A stretch of 36,376 nt of DNA. Origin: Crocinitomicaceae bacterium. GTDB lineage: Bacteria > Bacteroidota > Bacteroidia > Flavobacteriales_D > Crocinitomicaceae. The notes under the pieces are model-generated. The model made no database searches. It saw nothing but the letters and a program-made list of their open reading frames with translations, and was not told the DNA's origin. Below, piece after piece: positions 11,458 through 20,791 of the stretch (the first letter of the stretch is position 1; each line of letters opens with the position of its first letter). The stretch lies in the NCBI GenBank assembly GCA_020436025.1, contig JAGQYP010000027.1, forward strand, positions 1 to 36,376, written 5' to 3'. The position numbers were made by a program, and so were the translations under genes.

Positions 11458-11465
11458 TAATTTTG
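11458..11465 (+). promoter_or_regulatory. Putative promoter -7 element, zapA-rny operon
   Basis: TAATTTTG matches the Bacteroidota -7 consensus TAnnTTTG exactly and lies 25 bases before the coiled-coil gene ATG. No clear -33 TTG is present at the usual distance. It is the only full match in the divergent gap. Confidence 0.5.
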
Positions 11466-11490
11466 TTGGAGCGAAAAAGACAAGAGGAAT

Positions 11491-11769
11491 ATGAAGGAAA
11501 AAATTGAGGCAATTTCAATGAAGGTCGATGGATTGATCCTACGAAATGCAGATTTGTCTTCAGAAAACCAGAGTCTTAAAAGCGAAAATCAAGAATTTCA
11601 ACGTTTAATTAATGCAAAAAACTCAGAAATCGAGGGATTGAAAGATCAAATCGAGCAATTGAGAAAAAATGCGGCATCAGATAGCGAATTTGATGTAGAG
11701 AATTATAAGAACAAGTTGAATGGATTGATGAAGGAAATTGATGAATGTATCGCTATACTGAATAGTTAA
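11491..11769 (+). CDS. Small coiled-coil protein, ZapB-like
   Basis: The 92-residue product is almost entirely predicted coiled coil: residues 1-60 carry heptads rich in L, I, E, K, Q and N (for example LSSENQSLKSENQEFQ), then a short break, then a C-terminal helix ending IDECIAILNS. There is no signal peptide or membrane segment. It lies 2 bases before zapA, which gives strong translational coupling. In other bacteria ZapA bridges FtsZ filaments and binds the coiled-coil protein ZapB. A small coiled-coil gene directly before zapA therefore suggests a ZapB analogue in the Z-ring. Sequence alone cannot prove homology with ZapB, since coiled coils converge. Confidence 0.75.
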   Translation: MKEKIEAISMKVDGLILRNADLSSENQSLKSENQEFQRLINAKNSEIEGLKDQIEQLRKNAASDSEFDVENYKNKLNGLMKEIDECIAILNS

Positions 11770-11771
11770 TA

Positions 11772-12062
11772 ATGGAACAAGTATCCATAAAAGTAATAGT
11801 AGCTGGAAGAACCTATCCTTTGACTGTAAATAAGTCGGAGGAAGCAATTATTTTGAAAGCTGCAGAAGATATTAACCGAAGCATTAAAGCTTTGCAGGAC
11901 AGTTATGCGGTTAAAGATATGCAAGATTTATTAGCAATGACAGCGCTTCAATTCGGAGCGAAACTGAGTGTTTCTGGTGGAGGTGCTGCAAAGAGTACAG
12001 GTCCAGATCCGGAAATTGAAAAAGGACTCGATGCATTGCTAGAAAAGCTTCAATCAGCATAA
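11772..12062 (+). CDS. zapA: Cell division protein ZapA
   Basis: The 96-residue product matches the ZapA family: an N-terminal beta region VSIKVIVAGRTYPLTV followed by helices with EEAIILKAAEDINRSIKALQDSY and the MQDLLAMTALQFGAKL segment. ZapA binds and cross-links FtsZ filaments at midcell. The length is typical. A short SVSGGGAAKSTGPD linker precedes the last helix. It sits between the coiled-coil gene and rny, an order I believe is common in Bacteroidota. The gap to rny is 41 bases, too short for the 6S RNA gene found after zapA in some Proteobacteria. Confidence 0.92.
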   Translation: MEQVSIKVIVAGRTYPLTVNKSEEAIILKAAEDINRSIKALQDSYAVKDMQDLLAMTALQFGAKLSVSGGGAAKSTGPDPEIEKGLDALLEKLQSA

Positions 12063-12103
12063 ATCACAATCCCTTTCGTTGGTTCATTCATAATTAAAAA
12101 ATT

Positions 12104-13645
12104 ATGGATATAACAAGTTTAGTAATTGGAGTACTAGCCGGTGTAGTTGCTGGAGGTATAGTGGCCTATTTTCTGATCAACATGGCTTTGAAAGCAAAAA
12201 GAGAAAAGGTGATCAAAGAGGCGGAATTAGAGGCTGAAGGAATCAAGAAAGATAAAATGATTCAGGCTAAAGAGAAATTCATGCAATTGAAAGAGGAGCA
12301 TGAAAATGCAATCAAGAATCGTGAGCGTAAGATGCAATCCAACGAAGATCGTTTTAGATCAAAAGAAAGCAAGTTGGGTCAGAAGATGGAAGAAATGAAC
12401 CGAAAGGATAAAGAACTCAGTAATCTAAAAGATAATGTTGCAAAACAACAAGAAGCTTTAGAAGCAAAGAAAACAGAGCTCGCTAAGATTCATCAAAAAC
12501 AGGTTGCGGAGTTGTCAAAGATTTCTGGGTATTCGGTAGAAGAAGCCAAGAAAAACCTGGTTGAGGCTCTAAAAGACGAAGCGAGAACAGATGCCATGTC
12601 TTTCATCAAGGAAATTCAAGATGAAGCGAAGATCAATGCCACGAAAGAAGCCAAAAGAATTGTGATTCAATCGATTCAGAGAGTGGCTACTGAACAGGCT
12701 ATCGAGAACAGTGTTTCTGTTTTTAATATTGATTCGGATGAAATCAAAGGGAGAATTATTGGTAGAGAAGGAAGAAACATTAGAGCACTTGAAGCGGCAA
12801 CCGGAGTAGAAATCATAGTTGACGATACGCCAGAAGCAATCATCCTTTCTTGTTTTGATCCTGTAAGAAGAGAAACTGCGAGATTAGCTTTACATCAATT
12901 AGTTTCAGATGGAAGAATTCACCCTGCGAGAATTGAAGAAGTGGTGAAGAAAACGCAAAAATCTTTGAATGAAGAGATTATTGAAACAGGTAAAAGAACT
13001 TGTATCGACTTAGGAATTCATGGATTGCATCCTGAGTTATTGAAGATGATTGGTAGAATGAAGTATAGATCTTCCTACGGTCAGAATTTATTACAACACT
13101 CCAGAGAAGTAGCGAATTTATGTGCAACTATGGCTTCAGAACTTGGGCTGAATCCGAAAATTGCAAAAAGAGCAGGATTACTTCATGATATTGGAAAAGT
13201 TCCAGAAGATGAGCCAGAATTACCACACGCGATCCTAGGGATGAAATTAGCGGAGAAATATGGTGAAAAGCCTGATGTATGCAATGCAATTGGTGCTCAC
13301 CACGATGAAATTGAAATGACGACTTTGATTTCTCCAATCGTTCAGGTTTGTGATGCTGTATCAGGAGCTAGACCAGGAGCCAGAAGAGAAATTGTTGAAT
13401 CGTATATCAAAAGAATTCAAGAACTTGAAAGTCTTGCTTTGTCATATGATGGTGTAATCAAAGCCTATGCAATTCAAGCGGGTAGAGAGTTGAGAGTTTT
13501 AGTTGAATCTGAAAAAGTAACTGATGAGAAATCTGAAGAATTGTCGTTCTTAATCTCTCAACAGATTCAAAATGAAATGACTTATCCGGGGCAAGTGAAA
13601 GTAACGGTGATTAGAGAAAAGAGAACCGTAAACTATGCTAAATAA
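12104..13645 (+). CDS. rny: Ribonuclease Y
   Basis: The 513-residue product is RNase Y, a membrane-anchored endoribonuclease that starts mRNA decay. Visible in order are one N-terminal transmembrane helix (residues 3-28), a long charged coiled coil (30-200), a KH RNA-binding domain with [20 protein letters not shown], and an HD domain with H361-D362 in LLHDIGK and a second motif at H399-H400-D401 in GAHHDE. All metal-binding residues appear intact and the length is normal for the family. The last 11 bases overlap the start of the epimerase gene in another frame, so the RNA decay and polysaccharide genes share a transcript here. Confidence 0.97.
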   Translation: MDITSLVIGVLAGVVAGGIVAYFLINMALKAKREKVIKEAELEAEGIKKDKMIQAKEKFMQLKEEHENAIKNRERKMQSNEDRFRSKESKLGQKMEEMNRKDKELSNLKDNVAKQQEALEAKKTELAKIHQKQVAELSKISGYSVEEAKKNLVEALKDEARTDAMSFIKEIQDEAKINATKEAKRIVIQSIQRVATEQAIENSVSVFNIDSDEIKGRIIGREGRNIRALEAATGVEIIVDDTPEAIILSCFDPVRRETARLALHQLVSDGRIHPARIEEVVKKTQKSLNEEIIETGKRTCIDLGIHGLHPELLKMIGRMKYRSSYGQNLLQHSREVANLCATMASELGLNPKIAKRAGLLHDIGKVPEDEPELPHAILGMKLAEKYGEKPDVCNAIGAHHDEIEMTTLISPIVQVCDAVSGARPGARREIVESYIKRIQELESLALSYDGVIKAYAIQAGRELRVLVESEKVTDEKSEELSFLISQQIQNEMTYPGQVKVTVIREKRTVNYAK

Positions 13646-14636
13646 GCTAGGACATAGCTCAAATACAAAAGGGAAAAAGATCCTTATTACAGGAGGTGCT
13701 GGATTTATTGGGTCCAATTTATGCGAATATCTTTCGGTTGAAAACGAAGTGGTTTGCATTGATAATCTGTTAACTGGTCACCGGGAAAACATTCAGCATT
13801 TAATTGATTCTGGAAGGATTCTTTTCCATGAAGGAGATATTACAGATACTTCCTTTTTAGATTATATTTTTTCCACTTACCAATTCGATGCCGTTTGTCA
13901 TCAAGCCGCATTGGGTTCTGTTCCCAGATCAATTAAGAATCCGATTCCGACCCAGGAAATCAATAGTACGGGTTTTTTGAATGTCCTGCATCATGCAAAA
14001 GAAAGTGGCATCAAAAGATTCGTTTTTGCAAGTAGTTCTTCGGTTTATGGAGACTCTAAAGAATTACCTAAAGTAGAGTCGAATATTGGTGAGCCTTTAT
14101 CGCCCTATGCAGTGACAAAACTAACGAATGAAAAGTATGCAAAAGTATACCGAGACATTCATGGAATGGAAATCATCGGAACGCGCTATTTTAATGTATT
14201 TGGACCAAATCAAGATCCAAATGGAGTTTATGCAGCCGTAGTTCCCAAGTTCATTCAAATTTTAAGAAATGGAAAAAGCCCCGAAATTTATGGTGATGGA
14301 TTGCAAACTAGGGATTTTACATTCATAGCAAATGTGCTACATGCGAATGATTTAGCTTTAAGCACAACGAATCAATCAGCATTTGGTGAAATTTATAATG
14401 TGGCTTGTGGAGATTCATTTTCCTTAAATCATGTTTTTGAGGTTATCAAAAGTGCTTTGAAAAAGAATGGGATAGATGTAGATTCCATTCAAGCGGTTTA
14501 TAAAGAGGAAAGGGAAGGAGACATTAAAAATTCTCTGGCTGATCTATCTAAAATAGCTTCTAAATTAAATTACGAGCCTTTATATACTTTTGAGCAAGGA
14601 ATGGATTTGTATATTTCTACTTTGCTTGAAGGTTAG
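13635..14636 (+). CDS. NAD-dependent epimerase, probable UDP-GlcNAc 4-epimerase
   Basis: This 333-residue extended short-chain dehydrogenase has the NAD-binding motif G20-x-x-G23-x-x-G26 in TGGAGFIGS, catalytic S/T in FASSSSVYG, and Y158-x-x-x-K162 in [19 protein letters not shown] is characteristic of the WbpP/TviC-type UDP-N-acetylglucosamine 4-epimerases that make UDP-GalNAc-type sugars for surface polysaccharide. The exact sugar cannot be set from sequence. The ATG at 13635 overlaps the rny end by 11 bases, and the ligase-like gene starts 3 bases after the stop, so it is translationally coupled on both sides. The first 14 residues are a non-conserved extension. Confidence 0.9.
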   Translation: MLNKLGHSSNTKGKKILITGGAGFIGSNLCEYLSVENEVVCIDNLLTGHRENIQHLIDSGRILFHEGDITDTSFLDYIFSTYQFDAVCHQAALGSVPRSIKNPIPTQEINSTGFLNVLHHAKESGIKRFVFASSSSVYGDSKELPKVESNIGEPLSPYAVTKLTNEKYAKVYRDIHGMEIIGTRYFNVFGPNQDPNGVYAAVVPKFIQILRNGKSPEIYGDGLQTRDFTFIANVLHANDLALSTTNQSAFGEIYNVACGDSFSLNHVFEVIKSALKKNGIDVDSIQAVYKEEREGDIKNSLADLSKIASKLNYEPLYTFEQGMDLYISTLLEG

Positions 14637-14639
14637 AAA

Positions 14640-15905
14640 ATGAGTGCAATCAAAACCATAAAAAGCAAGAATTTGAGATCGGTGCTTCTCGTATCTGTGG
14701 CTTTTTTATTACCCTTGAGCAAGCTTTTAGTTCCCTTTCTCATACTCCTGATAGGAGTGGAATGGGTTTTTCGAAAAAGATGGGGAAAAGGCTTTTTTGA
14801 TCTTACTTATTTAGGATTCTTCGCATTGTTTTTCGTTTATCAATTATTCAGTTTGACTTGGTCGGAAAACTGGGATTATGGAGGAGCGGATATCGTAGCA
14901 AAATTATCTTTAATCTTATTTCCTCTATTTCTAGGAACGAAAGATGAGGATTTGGACTACATGAAAATCTTCGAATGGTTTGTTTACGGAACCTTGGTTT
15001 TATTGCTGATTAATTTAGGCTATGGAAGTTGGAATTACTTTCAAAATAAGGAACCCAATGCCTTTTTCTATTCGAAGTTATCTCCACTTTTTCACGTCGC
15101 CTATGCATCCATGTATTGCATATTGGCGATTCCTTTGATTTATTATTTCTATTTGCATGGTTATAAGTTTTTCAGGAATATTTGGATCACTTCTGGAATT
15201 GTTGCGCTGGAAGCCATTCATGTGGTTTTATTGAATTCAAAAGCGAGTTTTATTGCCATGATGGTGGTTTTTTTAGTCATTCTGGTCTACTTCATCCAAA
15301 CAAAATGGTTCAAGCAGTTTATTGTTCCAGCTGTCTTGGTTTTTGTACTTTCCATTGGAACTCTTTTCAGTTCAGAATTTTTGTATGTTCGATTCTTTGG
15401 AGGATTTGAGATATTTAAAAAGAAATCAGAGCAAACCATTTCAAACGAATTTAAAGACAAGAAAATAGATACCGAAGCCGAAGCGCCTGTAGTTTCTAGT
15501 CAGGTAAGAGTCGTTGCTTGGTCAACTGCCTGGGAAATTATAAAGCTAAATCCATTTGGAGTCGGAATTGGAGATCGTAAGGATGTGTTTTTAGAAAAAG
15601 TGGGGAATAAAGGGCACAAAAGATTTGTTGATAAAGGATTGAATACCCACAATCAATATTTACAAGTTTTACTCGCAATTGGGATTCCCGGATTTCTAAT
15701 TTTTCTATTGAATTTGTTTTATCCCATCGTGGATGCATTTAAAGGACGAGATTTTATTTTAATGGCATTCATGGCCAATGTTTCTATCAACCTCTTATTT
15801 GAATCCATGTTGGAAGTTCAGGCGGGGATTATTTTTTATGCTTTCTTCGCGATTTTGTTGGTTAAGCAATTGAAGGAAGGACAATTTACTTTTCCAAAAC
15901 AGTAA
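14640..15905 (+). CDS. O-antigen ligase/polymerase-like membrane protein
   Basis: The 421-residue product is strongly hydrophobic with about ten predicted membrane segments. Between two of them is a large soluble loop (about residues 255-340). The loop contains VRVVAWSTAWEIIKLNPFGVGIGD and NTHNQYLQVLLAIG, matching the Wzy_C/O-antigen ligase family signature (R...W...P.GVG.G and a histidine-containing THN). Such proteins join or polymerise surface glycans at the periplasmic face. Polymerase (Wzy) and ligase (WaaL) cannot be told apart here. It follows the UDP-sugar epimerase after 3 bases, which supports a glycan role. The 3' end overlaps the opposing pbpC by 20 bases. Confidence 0.85.
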   Translation: MSAIKTIKSKNLRSVLLVSVAFLLPLSKLLVPFLILLIGVEWVFRKRWGKGFFDLTYLGFFALFFVYQLFSLTWSENWDYGGADIVAKLSLILFPLFLGTKDEDLDYMKIFEWFVYGTLVLLLINLGYGSWNYFQNKEPNAFFYSKLSPLFHVAYASMYCILAIPLIYYFYLHGYKFFRNIWITSGIVALEAIHVVLLNSKASFIAMMVVFLVILVYFIQTKWFKQFIVPAVLVFVLSIGTLFSSEFLYVRFFGGFEIFKKKSEQTISNEFKDKKIDTEAEAPVVSSQVRVVAWSTAWEIIKLNPFGVGIGDRKDVFLEKVGNKGHKRFVDKGLNTHNQYLQVLLAIGIPGFLIFLLNLFYPIVDAFKGRDFILMAFMANVSINLLFESMLEVQAGIIFYAFFAILLVKQLKEGQFTFPKQ

Positions 15906-18243
15906 ATACTTGGGTTTTCTGCCTTCCGTATTCATCAACTAGAGTCAAAGTATGTTCTCCCGGACTAGGAGTAAGTTCGAGTTCGTGTATATCCGATGTT
16001 TCTCCGATTAATACATCATCTAAATGCCAATAAACTTTCGTAGAAGGGTTTCGATGCGAGATTTCAAAAACAATCTTTTCTTTCGTTCCTTTAAATCCTC
16101 TAGGCACAAATATGGTTGAAGGTTCTTTAGGATATACGATACTGATTACATCGTCCTCAATACTTTCTTTACAATCGGAACGGAAAGGGGGAAGTGTTTT
16201 GAAATTGGGATCAATCGTTTTGTAGTATTGTTCGGATAGAGGCGGAATAATAAACCAGGGCTGGGAAACAATATTACTCTGGATTTCACAACCTGAATTA
16301 ACTCTATAAGCCCCATCTTTAGTTGTATGAATGATCTTATGAAAAGGGCAAGCTTCCGATCTTAAACTGGTATTTGGGATATAGACAGAATCAATTTCGG
16401 GACAATTAATCGAGGCTCTAAATTTAGATTTTCGACATAAAGGAACTTTCGACATTTCATCGTAAGGAATATCAAACCAATCGGCTCTTTCCAAAAAAGA
16501 GAAAACATCGAATAGAATGGGAGCTGCAGCCTCTCTACCAATCAAACCAGGTCGACCTTCACCATCGGCATTTCCAACCCAAACACCTACAACATATTTA
16601 CCATTGATTCCAACGGCCCACGCATCGCGAAAACCAAAACTAGTTCCTGTTTTCCAAGATATTCTTTGTGATGAGGAGAATTCTTCCCAATTGATATCGT
16701 CTTCTGGTCGCGCTACCTCGAGCATGGCTTCCAGGGTAAACCAGGCAGCTGCAGGTTTGATGATAGGTTTTTCCAAATTAAATTCAAATTCATTTCTGGG
16801 CAGATAGGATGCTTTCCGATTGATTCCCGGTTTTATTTCCGGATATTGCTTCACAGAACGAGCCATGACACCATAAGCAGAGACCAGATCAAATAGATTG
16901 ACTTCTGCTCCTCCTAGAATTAAGGAAAGTCCGTAATGCGAAGCAGAGCGATCCATAGTAGTGAAATCCAGTTTTCGAAGTAGATAATGCAATTTTGGGA
17001 CACCATATTTGACCAGCATTCGAATTAAAGGAACGTTCAAACTGCGCGCGAGTGCCTTGTCTGCCGGAACCAATCCATCATATTGTAGGTTATAGTTTTT
17101 TGGGGTATAACCAGCCATGTAGGTTGGAACATCCTGAATCATCATTTGTGGTGTAATGATTCCGTCCTGCAGCATTCCCGCATATAGAAACGGTTTTAAA
17201 ATACTACCTGTAGATCTTCTACTGGTGATAATATCAACTGCTGAACCATGTTCCGCTTCTTCGTTTTCCGTATTCCCAATATAGGCTTTGATCTCTCCAC
17301 TTTCGATTTCCATGACCAAGATTGCACCATTGAAAATTTGATTGTCTTTTAATTTTTGATGGTGAAACTCTAGAATTTCGGCCAAACGACTTTGCATTTC
17401 ATATTTGATTGTGGTATGAATGACTTGACCTTTTTTACCGTCTTTAATGGCTTTTACTAATAGGTGTGGAGCCATTTGCGGGATGGGATACGGCTTATCT
17501 GGCAAGGGTTCCATTTTGGATAGGAGTAAGGTGTTGGTATCGATCTCCCCTCTATCGTATAAAATGTCGAGTAATCGATTTCTTTTTTCTTTTAATGCAT
17601 CCCTATTTTTTCCAGGGTGAATCAGTCCAGGTGAATTTGGCAGTACAGCTAAAGTCGCGGATTCAGCCCAGGTGAGTTTGTTGGCAGCTCGCCCAAAATA
17701 CCTCCAGGAAGCGGCATCTAAGCCCACTACATTGCCCCCCATGGGAGCGTTAGAGGCATACATTGCCAGGATATCATTTTTGGAATAGCGCCATTCTGCT
17801 CGAGTTGCCATGTATATTTCAATGATTTTTTCGAAATACGATCGACTTTTTCCTTCTCTTGAGATCCGCATAAGTTGCATGGTGAGTGTACTTCCACCAC
17901 TGACAACTTCACCTTCTTTAATGTTTTGGTACATGGCTCGAGAAAGGCCTCTTAGGGAAACTCCCCAATGTGATTCGAAAGTTCGGTCTTCGAAGGCGAT
18001 CAGGGCCTTTTTGTATTTCTCAGGAACTTCAGGGTTGTAGGGAAACCGCCATTGACCATCATCTGCAATTTGGGCGGCTAAAAGATTTCCATTTTCATCT
18101 AGAACAACCGTAGAAGTAGGGGATTCAATTAGTGTTTTGGGTAGGCAATTCAGCCAAATAATAAAATTGAGGAGGAATAAGCCTAGAAACAGGTATTTCC
18201 ACCTCCATAAAAATGATTTTATTTTTCTGAACAATTTACGCAT
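15886..18243 (-). CDS. pbpC: Penicillin-binding protein 1C
   Basis: The 785-residue bifunctional peptidoglycan synthase has an N-terminal membrane anchor (residues 15-33) and a GT51 glycosyltransferase domain with catalytic E85 in FEDRTFESHWGV and GGSTLTMQ at 116-123. The transpeptidase domain carries S347-x-x-K350 (STGSILKP), S401-L-N and KTGT at 531-534. The last ~90 residues fit the PBP1C C-terminal domain (BiPBP_C). All catalytic residues are present. Length and domain order match PbpC rather than PBP1A. The alpha-2-macroglobulin gene that often accompanies pbpC is absent here. A near-consensus -7 element, TTAATTTG, lies about 10 bases before the start on the minus strand. Confidence 0.95.
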   Translation of the reverse strand: MRKLFRKIKSFLWRWKYLFLGLFLLNFIIWLNCLPKTLIESPTSTVVLDENGNLLAAQIADDGQWRFPYNPEVPEKYKKALIAFEDRTFESHWGVSLRGLSRAMYQNIKEGEVVSGGSTLTMQLMRISREGKSRSYFEKIIEIYMATRAEWRYSKNDILAMYASNAPMGGNVVGLDAASWRYFGRAANKLTWAESATLAVLPNSPGLIHPGKNRDALKEKRNRLLDILYDRGEIDTNTLLLSKMEPLPDKPYPIPQMAPHLLVKAIKDGKKGQVIHTTIKYEMQSRLAEILEFHHQKLKDNQIFNGAILVMEIESGEIKAYIGNTENEEAEHGSAVDIITSRRSTGSILKPFLYAGMLQDGIITPQMMIQDVPTYMAGYTPKNYNLQYDGLVPADKALARSLNVPLIRMLVKYGVPKLHYLLRKLDFTTMDRSASHYGLSLILGGAEVNLFDLVSAYGVMARSVKQYPEIKPGINRKASYLPRNEFEFNLEKPIIKPAAAWFTLEAMLEVARPEDDINWEEFSSSQRISWKTGTSFGFRDAWAVGINGKYVVGVWVGNADGEGRPGLIGREAAAPILFDVFSFLERADWFDIPYDEMSKVPLCRKSKFRASINCPEIDSVYIPNTSLRSEACPFHKIIHTTKDGAYRVNSGCEIQSNIVSQPWFIIPPLSEQYYKTIDPNFKTLPPFRSDCKESIEDDVISIVYPKEPSTIFVPRGFKGTKEKIVFEISHRNPSTKVYWHLDDVLIGETSDIHELELTPSPGEHTLTLVDEYGRQKTQVFTVLEK

Positions 18244-18402
18244 CTATCTGTATGCAAATTAAAGAATATTGAATGTATCTGAAAGTCGGATTTATTTTCC
18301 GTTTGTAAAGGATTATTATGTGTTCATTATAAAATAACCTTTGTTTACATATTAAAAACATTTTTTAACACTTAGATATTTTTAAGGAAGCAGCCTCTTT
18401 AT

Positions 18403-18410
18403 TACTTTTG
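18403..18410 (+). promoter_or_regulatory. Putative promoter -7 element, TonB receptor
   Basis: TACTTTTG is an exact match to TAnnTTTG, 17 bases before the receptor ATG, giving a leader of only about 10-13 bases. The divergent gap to pbpC (18244-18427) holds no other full match. A -33 TTG at the standard distance is not evident. Confidence 0.5.
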
Positions 18411-18427
18411 CAAAGCACATTATACAC

Positions 18428-20788
18428 ATGAAAAAAATTACATTTCTTATCATTTTTCTCTTTACAAGCCTTGGTATTTATTCTCAGGAATATACTTTGT
18501 CAGGAATTGTAGAAGTGAAAACATCAGCCGAGCCGGTAGCATTTGCCAACGTGTATATCGTTGAATTGCAAAAAGGAGCTCAAACAGATCTTAACGGAAA
18601 ATTTTCAATCAAACTTCCAGAAGGAGAATACACTTTAAAGATTTCTTTTGTTGGTTACGATGACTACGAGGAATCATTAAAAATCAATGGAGACAAGAAA
18701 ATGACTTTCAAAATGAAGGCAGGGAAGATGCTGGATGAGGTGGAAGTTTTAGGTGAAAAAGATGATGATAAGCTGAAAGATCCAACAGCGGGAATGGTGA
18801 AAATGGACGTAAAGGACATGGAGAAGATTCCGGTTGTGTTTGGAGAGCAAGATGTTATTAAAACCATCCAATTGATGCCTGGAATTAGTTCAGCGGGTGA
18901 AGGAAGTTCAGGCTTTTATGTTCGAGGCGGATCTGCAGACCAAAACTTAGTACTAGTAGATGATGCACCGGTATTCAATCCTGCTCACTTGTTAGGTTTT
19001 TTCTCTGTTTTTAATTCCAATGCCCTGTCAACTGTTGAACTCTACAAAGGAGGTATTTCGCCTAAATACGGAGGAAGAATTTCTTCAGTATTGGATGTTT
19101 CCATGAAGGAAGGCGACATGAAGAAATGGGGATTTGATGGAGGAATTGGATTAATCTCTTCCAGATTCACAACTGGAGGTCCGCTAAAAAAGGATAAAGC
19201 AAGTATTATTATTTCAGGAAGAAGAACGTATGCTGATTTATTTCTAGGGCTTTCCAAGGACCCGACTTTTAGTTCAAGTAAGGCTTATTTCTATGACCTG
19301 AATGCGAAAATTGCCTACAAAATTGGTAAAAAAGACAAGCTTACGCTTTCAGGATATTTTGGAAAAGATGTGATGAAGTATTCTGATATTTTTGCTTTTA
19401 ACTATGGGAATGCAACAGCGACGGCTAAGTGGAATCACGTTTTTAATTCAGACTTTTTCATGAATTCCAGTTTTATTTTTAGTGACTATGTTTATAATAT
19501 TCAGATTCAGTCGCCTAGTGGAACGGACTTCAAAATCAAATCTGGAATACGAGATTACCAGATTAAGACTGATTTCGTAAAGAAGATAGGGAGCTGGAAT
19601 ACTTTGGTTTTTGGTGGAGGAGCTATTTTTCATCATTTCAGACCAGGAGAAATTGATGCGCTTTCAGATCAAATTAATGACATTAATATTCAGGAAAGAT
19701 ATGGATGGGAGTCTAATGTTTATATAGGTGACCAGATGCGAATAGGGACTAGATTGAATATTGATTTTGGAATTCGATTGTCGATGTACAATTGTTTCGG
19801 ACCTGCAGAAGAATATTTGTGGGATGATCAAGGAGAAGTTACTGACACACTTTTCAGAGAGAAAAATAAGGCTTACAAAACGTATTTAGGATGGGAGCCT
19901 AGATTCAATTTGAGCTTCATGATAAATGAAACCATGTCGATTAAAGCAGGATATAATCGAAATTATCAATACATGACATTATTGAGTCAGACCGGTTCCG
20001 GACAACCAACTGATGTGTGGGTGTCGGCTAGTTCTTCCGTGAAACCTCAAATTGGGGATCAGGTATCTTTAGGGTATTTCGTGAATTTTGGAAAGAACTC
20101 CATGTTTGAAGCCTCTGTAGAAGTGTTTTACAAATACATGCAAAACCAATTAGACTATCGAAATGGTTCACAGATTTTATTCAATCAGCAAATAGAAGCT
20201 TCATTACTGCAGGGGATTGGTTATTCGTATGGAGCAGAATTCTTCATAAAGAAAAGAAAAGGATGGTTTCAAGGATGGATTGGATATACCTTGATGCGCT
20301 CCATTCGAAAAGTGCCAGGAATCAATAACAATGAAGAATATAGTGCGCGTCAAGATCGAATTCATGATATCAATTTGGTTTTAATGTTTGATATAACAGA
20401 TAGATTGACCCTGTCTTCTACGTTTGTCTATAATACAGGTGATGCGGTTACTTGGCCAGCAGGCAAATATGAAGTAGACGGACAATTGGTTCCTTATTAT
20501 CCTTCAAGAAATGCAGCGAGAATGCCGGACTATCATAGAATGGATTTGGCCTTGATTTTAAAGGATAAGAAATTCAAAATGAAGAAGAATAAGGAAACAG
20601 GAGAAAAAGAGAAGATTGAGAAGCGTTTTAGATCAACGTGGGCATTTTCGATTTATAACGTGTATGCTAGGCAAAATGCTTACACGGTTTCTTTTGAGGA
20701 GAATCCGGATAATCCAGGACAGTTTCAAGCTAAACAGTTGGCGCTATTTCGAATTGTTCCTTCTGTAACGTGGAATTTTAAATTTTAG
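18428..20788 (+). CDS. TonB-dependent outer-membrane receptor
   Basis: The 786-residue product has a signal peptide (residues 1-20, ending GIYSQ), a carboxypeptidase-regulatory-like domain (about 22-105, with KGAQTDLNGKFSIKLPEGEYTLKISFVGY), a plug domain (about 130-240, with GFYVRGGSADQNLVLVDDAP) and a C-terminal 22-strand-type barrel ending in the aromatic VTWNFKF. These proteins import a ligand across the outer membrane with TonB energy. The layout is that of Bacteroidota receptors, but the SusC signature is absent and no SusD follows. Instead a DUF4249 lipoprotein gene starts 3 bases after the stop, a common partner of this receptor type. The substrate is not evident. Confidence 0.93.
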   Translation: MKKITFLIIFLFTSLGIYSQEYTLSGIVEVKTSAEPVAFANVYIVELQKGAQTDLNGKFSIKLPEGEYTLKISFVGYDDYEESLKINGDKKMTFKMKAGKMLDEVEVLGEKDDDKLKDPTAGMVKMDVKDMEKIPVVFGEQDVIKTIQLMPGISSAGEGSSGFYVRGGSADQNLVLVDDAPVFNPAHLLGFFSVFNSNALSTVELYKGGISPKYGGRISSVLDVSMKEGDMKKWGFDGGIGLISSRFTTGGPLKKDKASIIISGRRTYADLFLGLSKDPTFSSSKAYFYDLNAKIAYKIGKKDKLTLSGYFGKDVMKYSDIFAFNYGNATATAKWNHVFNSDFFMNSSFIFSDYVYNIQIQSPSGTDFKIKSGIRDYQIKTDFVKKIGSWNTLVFGGGAIFHHFRPGEIDALSDQINDINIQERYGWESNVYIGDQMRIGTRLNIDFGIRLSMYNCFGPAEEYLWDDQGEVTDTLFREKNKAYKTYLGWEPRFNLSFMINETMSIKAGYNRNYQYMTLLSQTGSGQPTDVWVSASSSVKPQIGDQVSLGYFVNFGKNSMFEASVEVFYKYMQNQLDYRNGSQILFNQQIEASLLQGIGYSYGAEFFIKKRKGWFQGWIGYTLMRSIRKVPGINNNEEYSARQDRIHDINLVLMFDITDRLTLSSTFVYNTGDAVTWPAGKYEVDGQLVPYYPSRNAARMPDYHRMDLALILKDKKFKMKKNKETGEKEKIEKRFRSTWAFSIYNVYARQNAYTVSFEENPDNPGQFQAKQLALFRIVPSVTWNFKF

Positions 20789-20791
20789 AAA

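Noticed and set aside
12063..12103. Possible 6S RNA gene after zapA, as in some Proteobacteria.
   Set aside because: The gap is only 41 bases and shows no long paired structure.
16517..16807. A 96-codon plus-strand ORF inside pbpC.
   Set aside because: It lies wholly over the transpeptidase domain of an intact gene and looks like no known protein.
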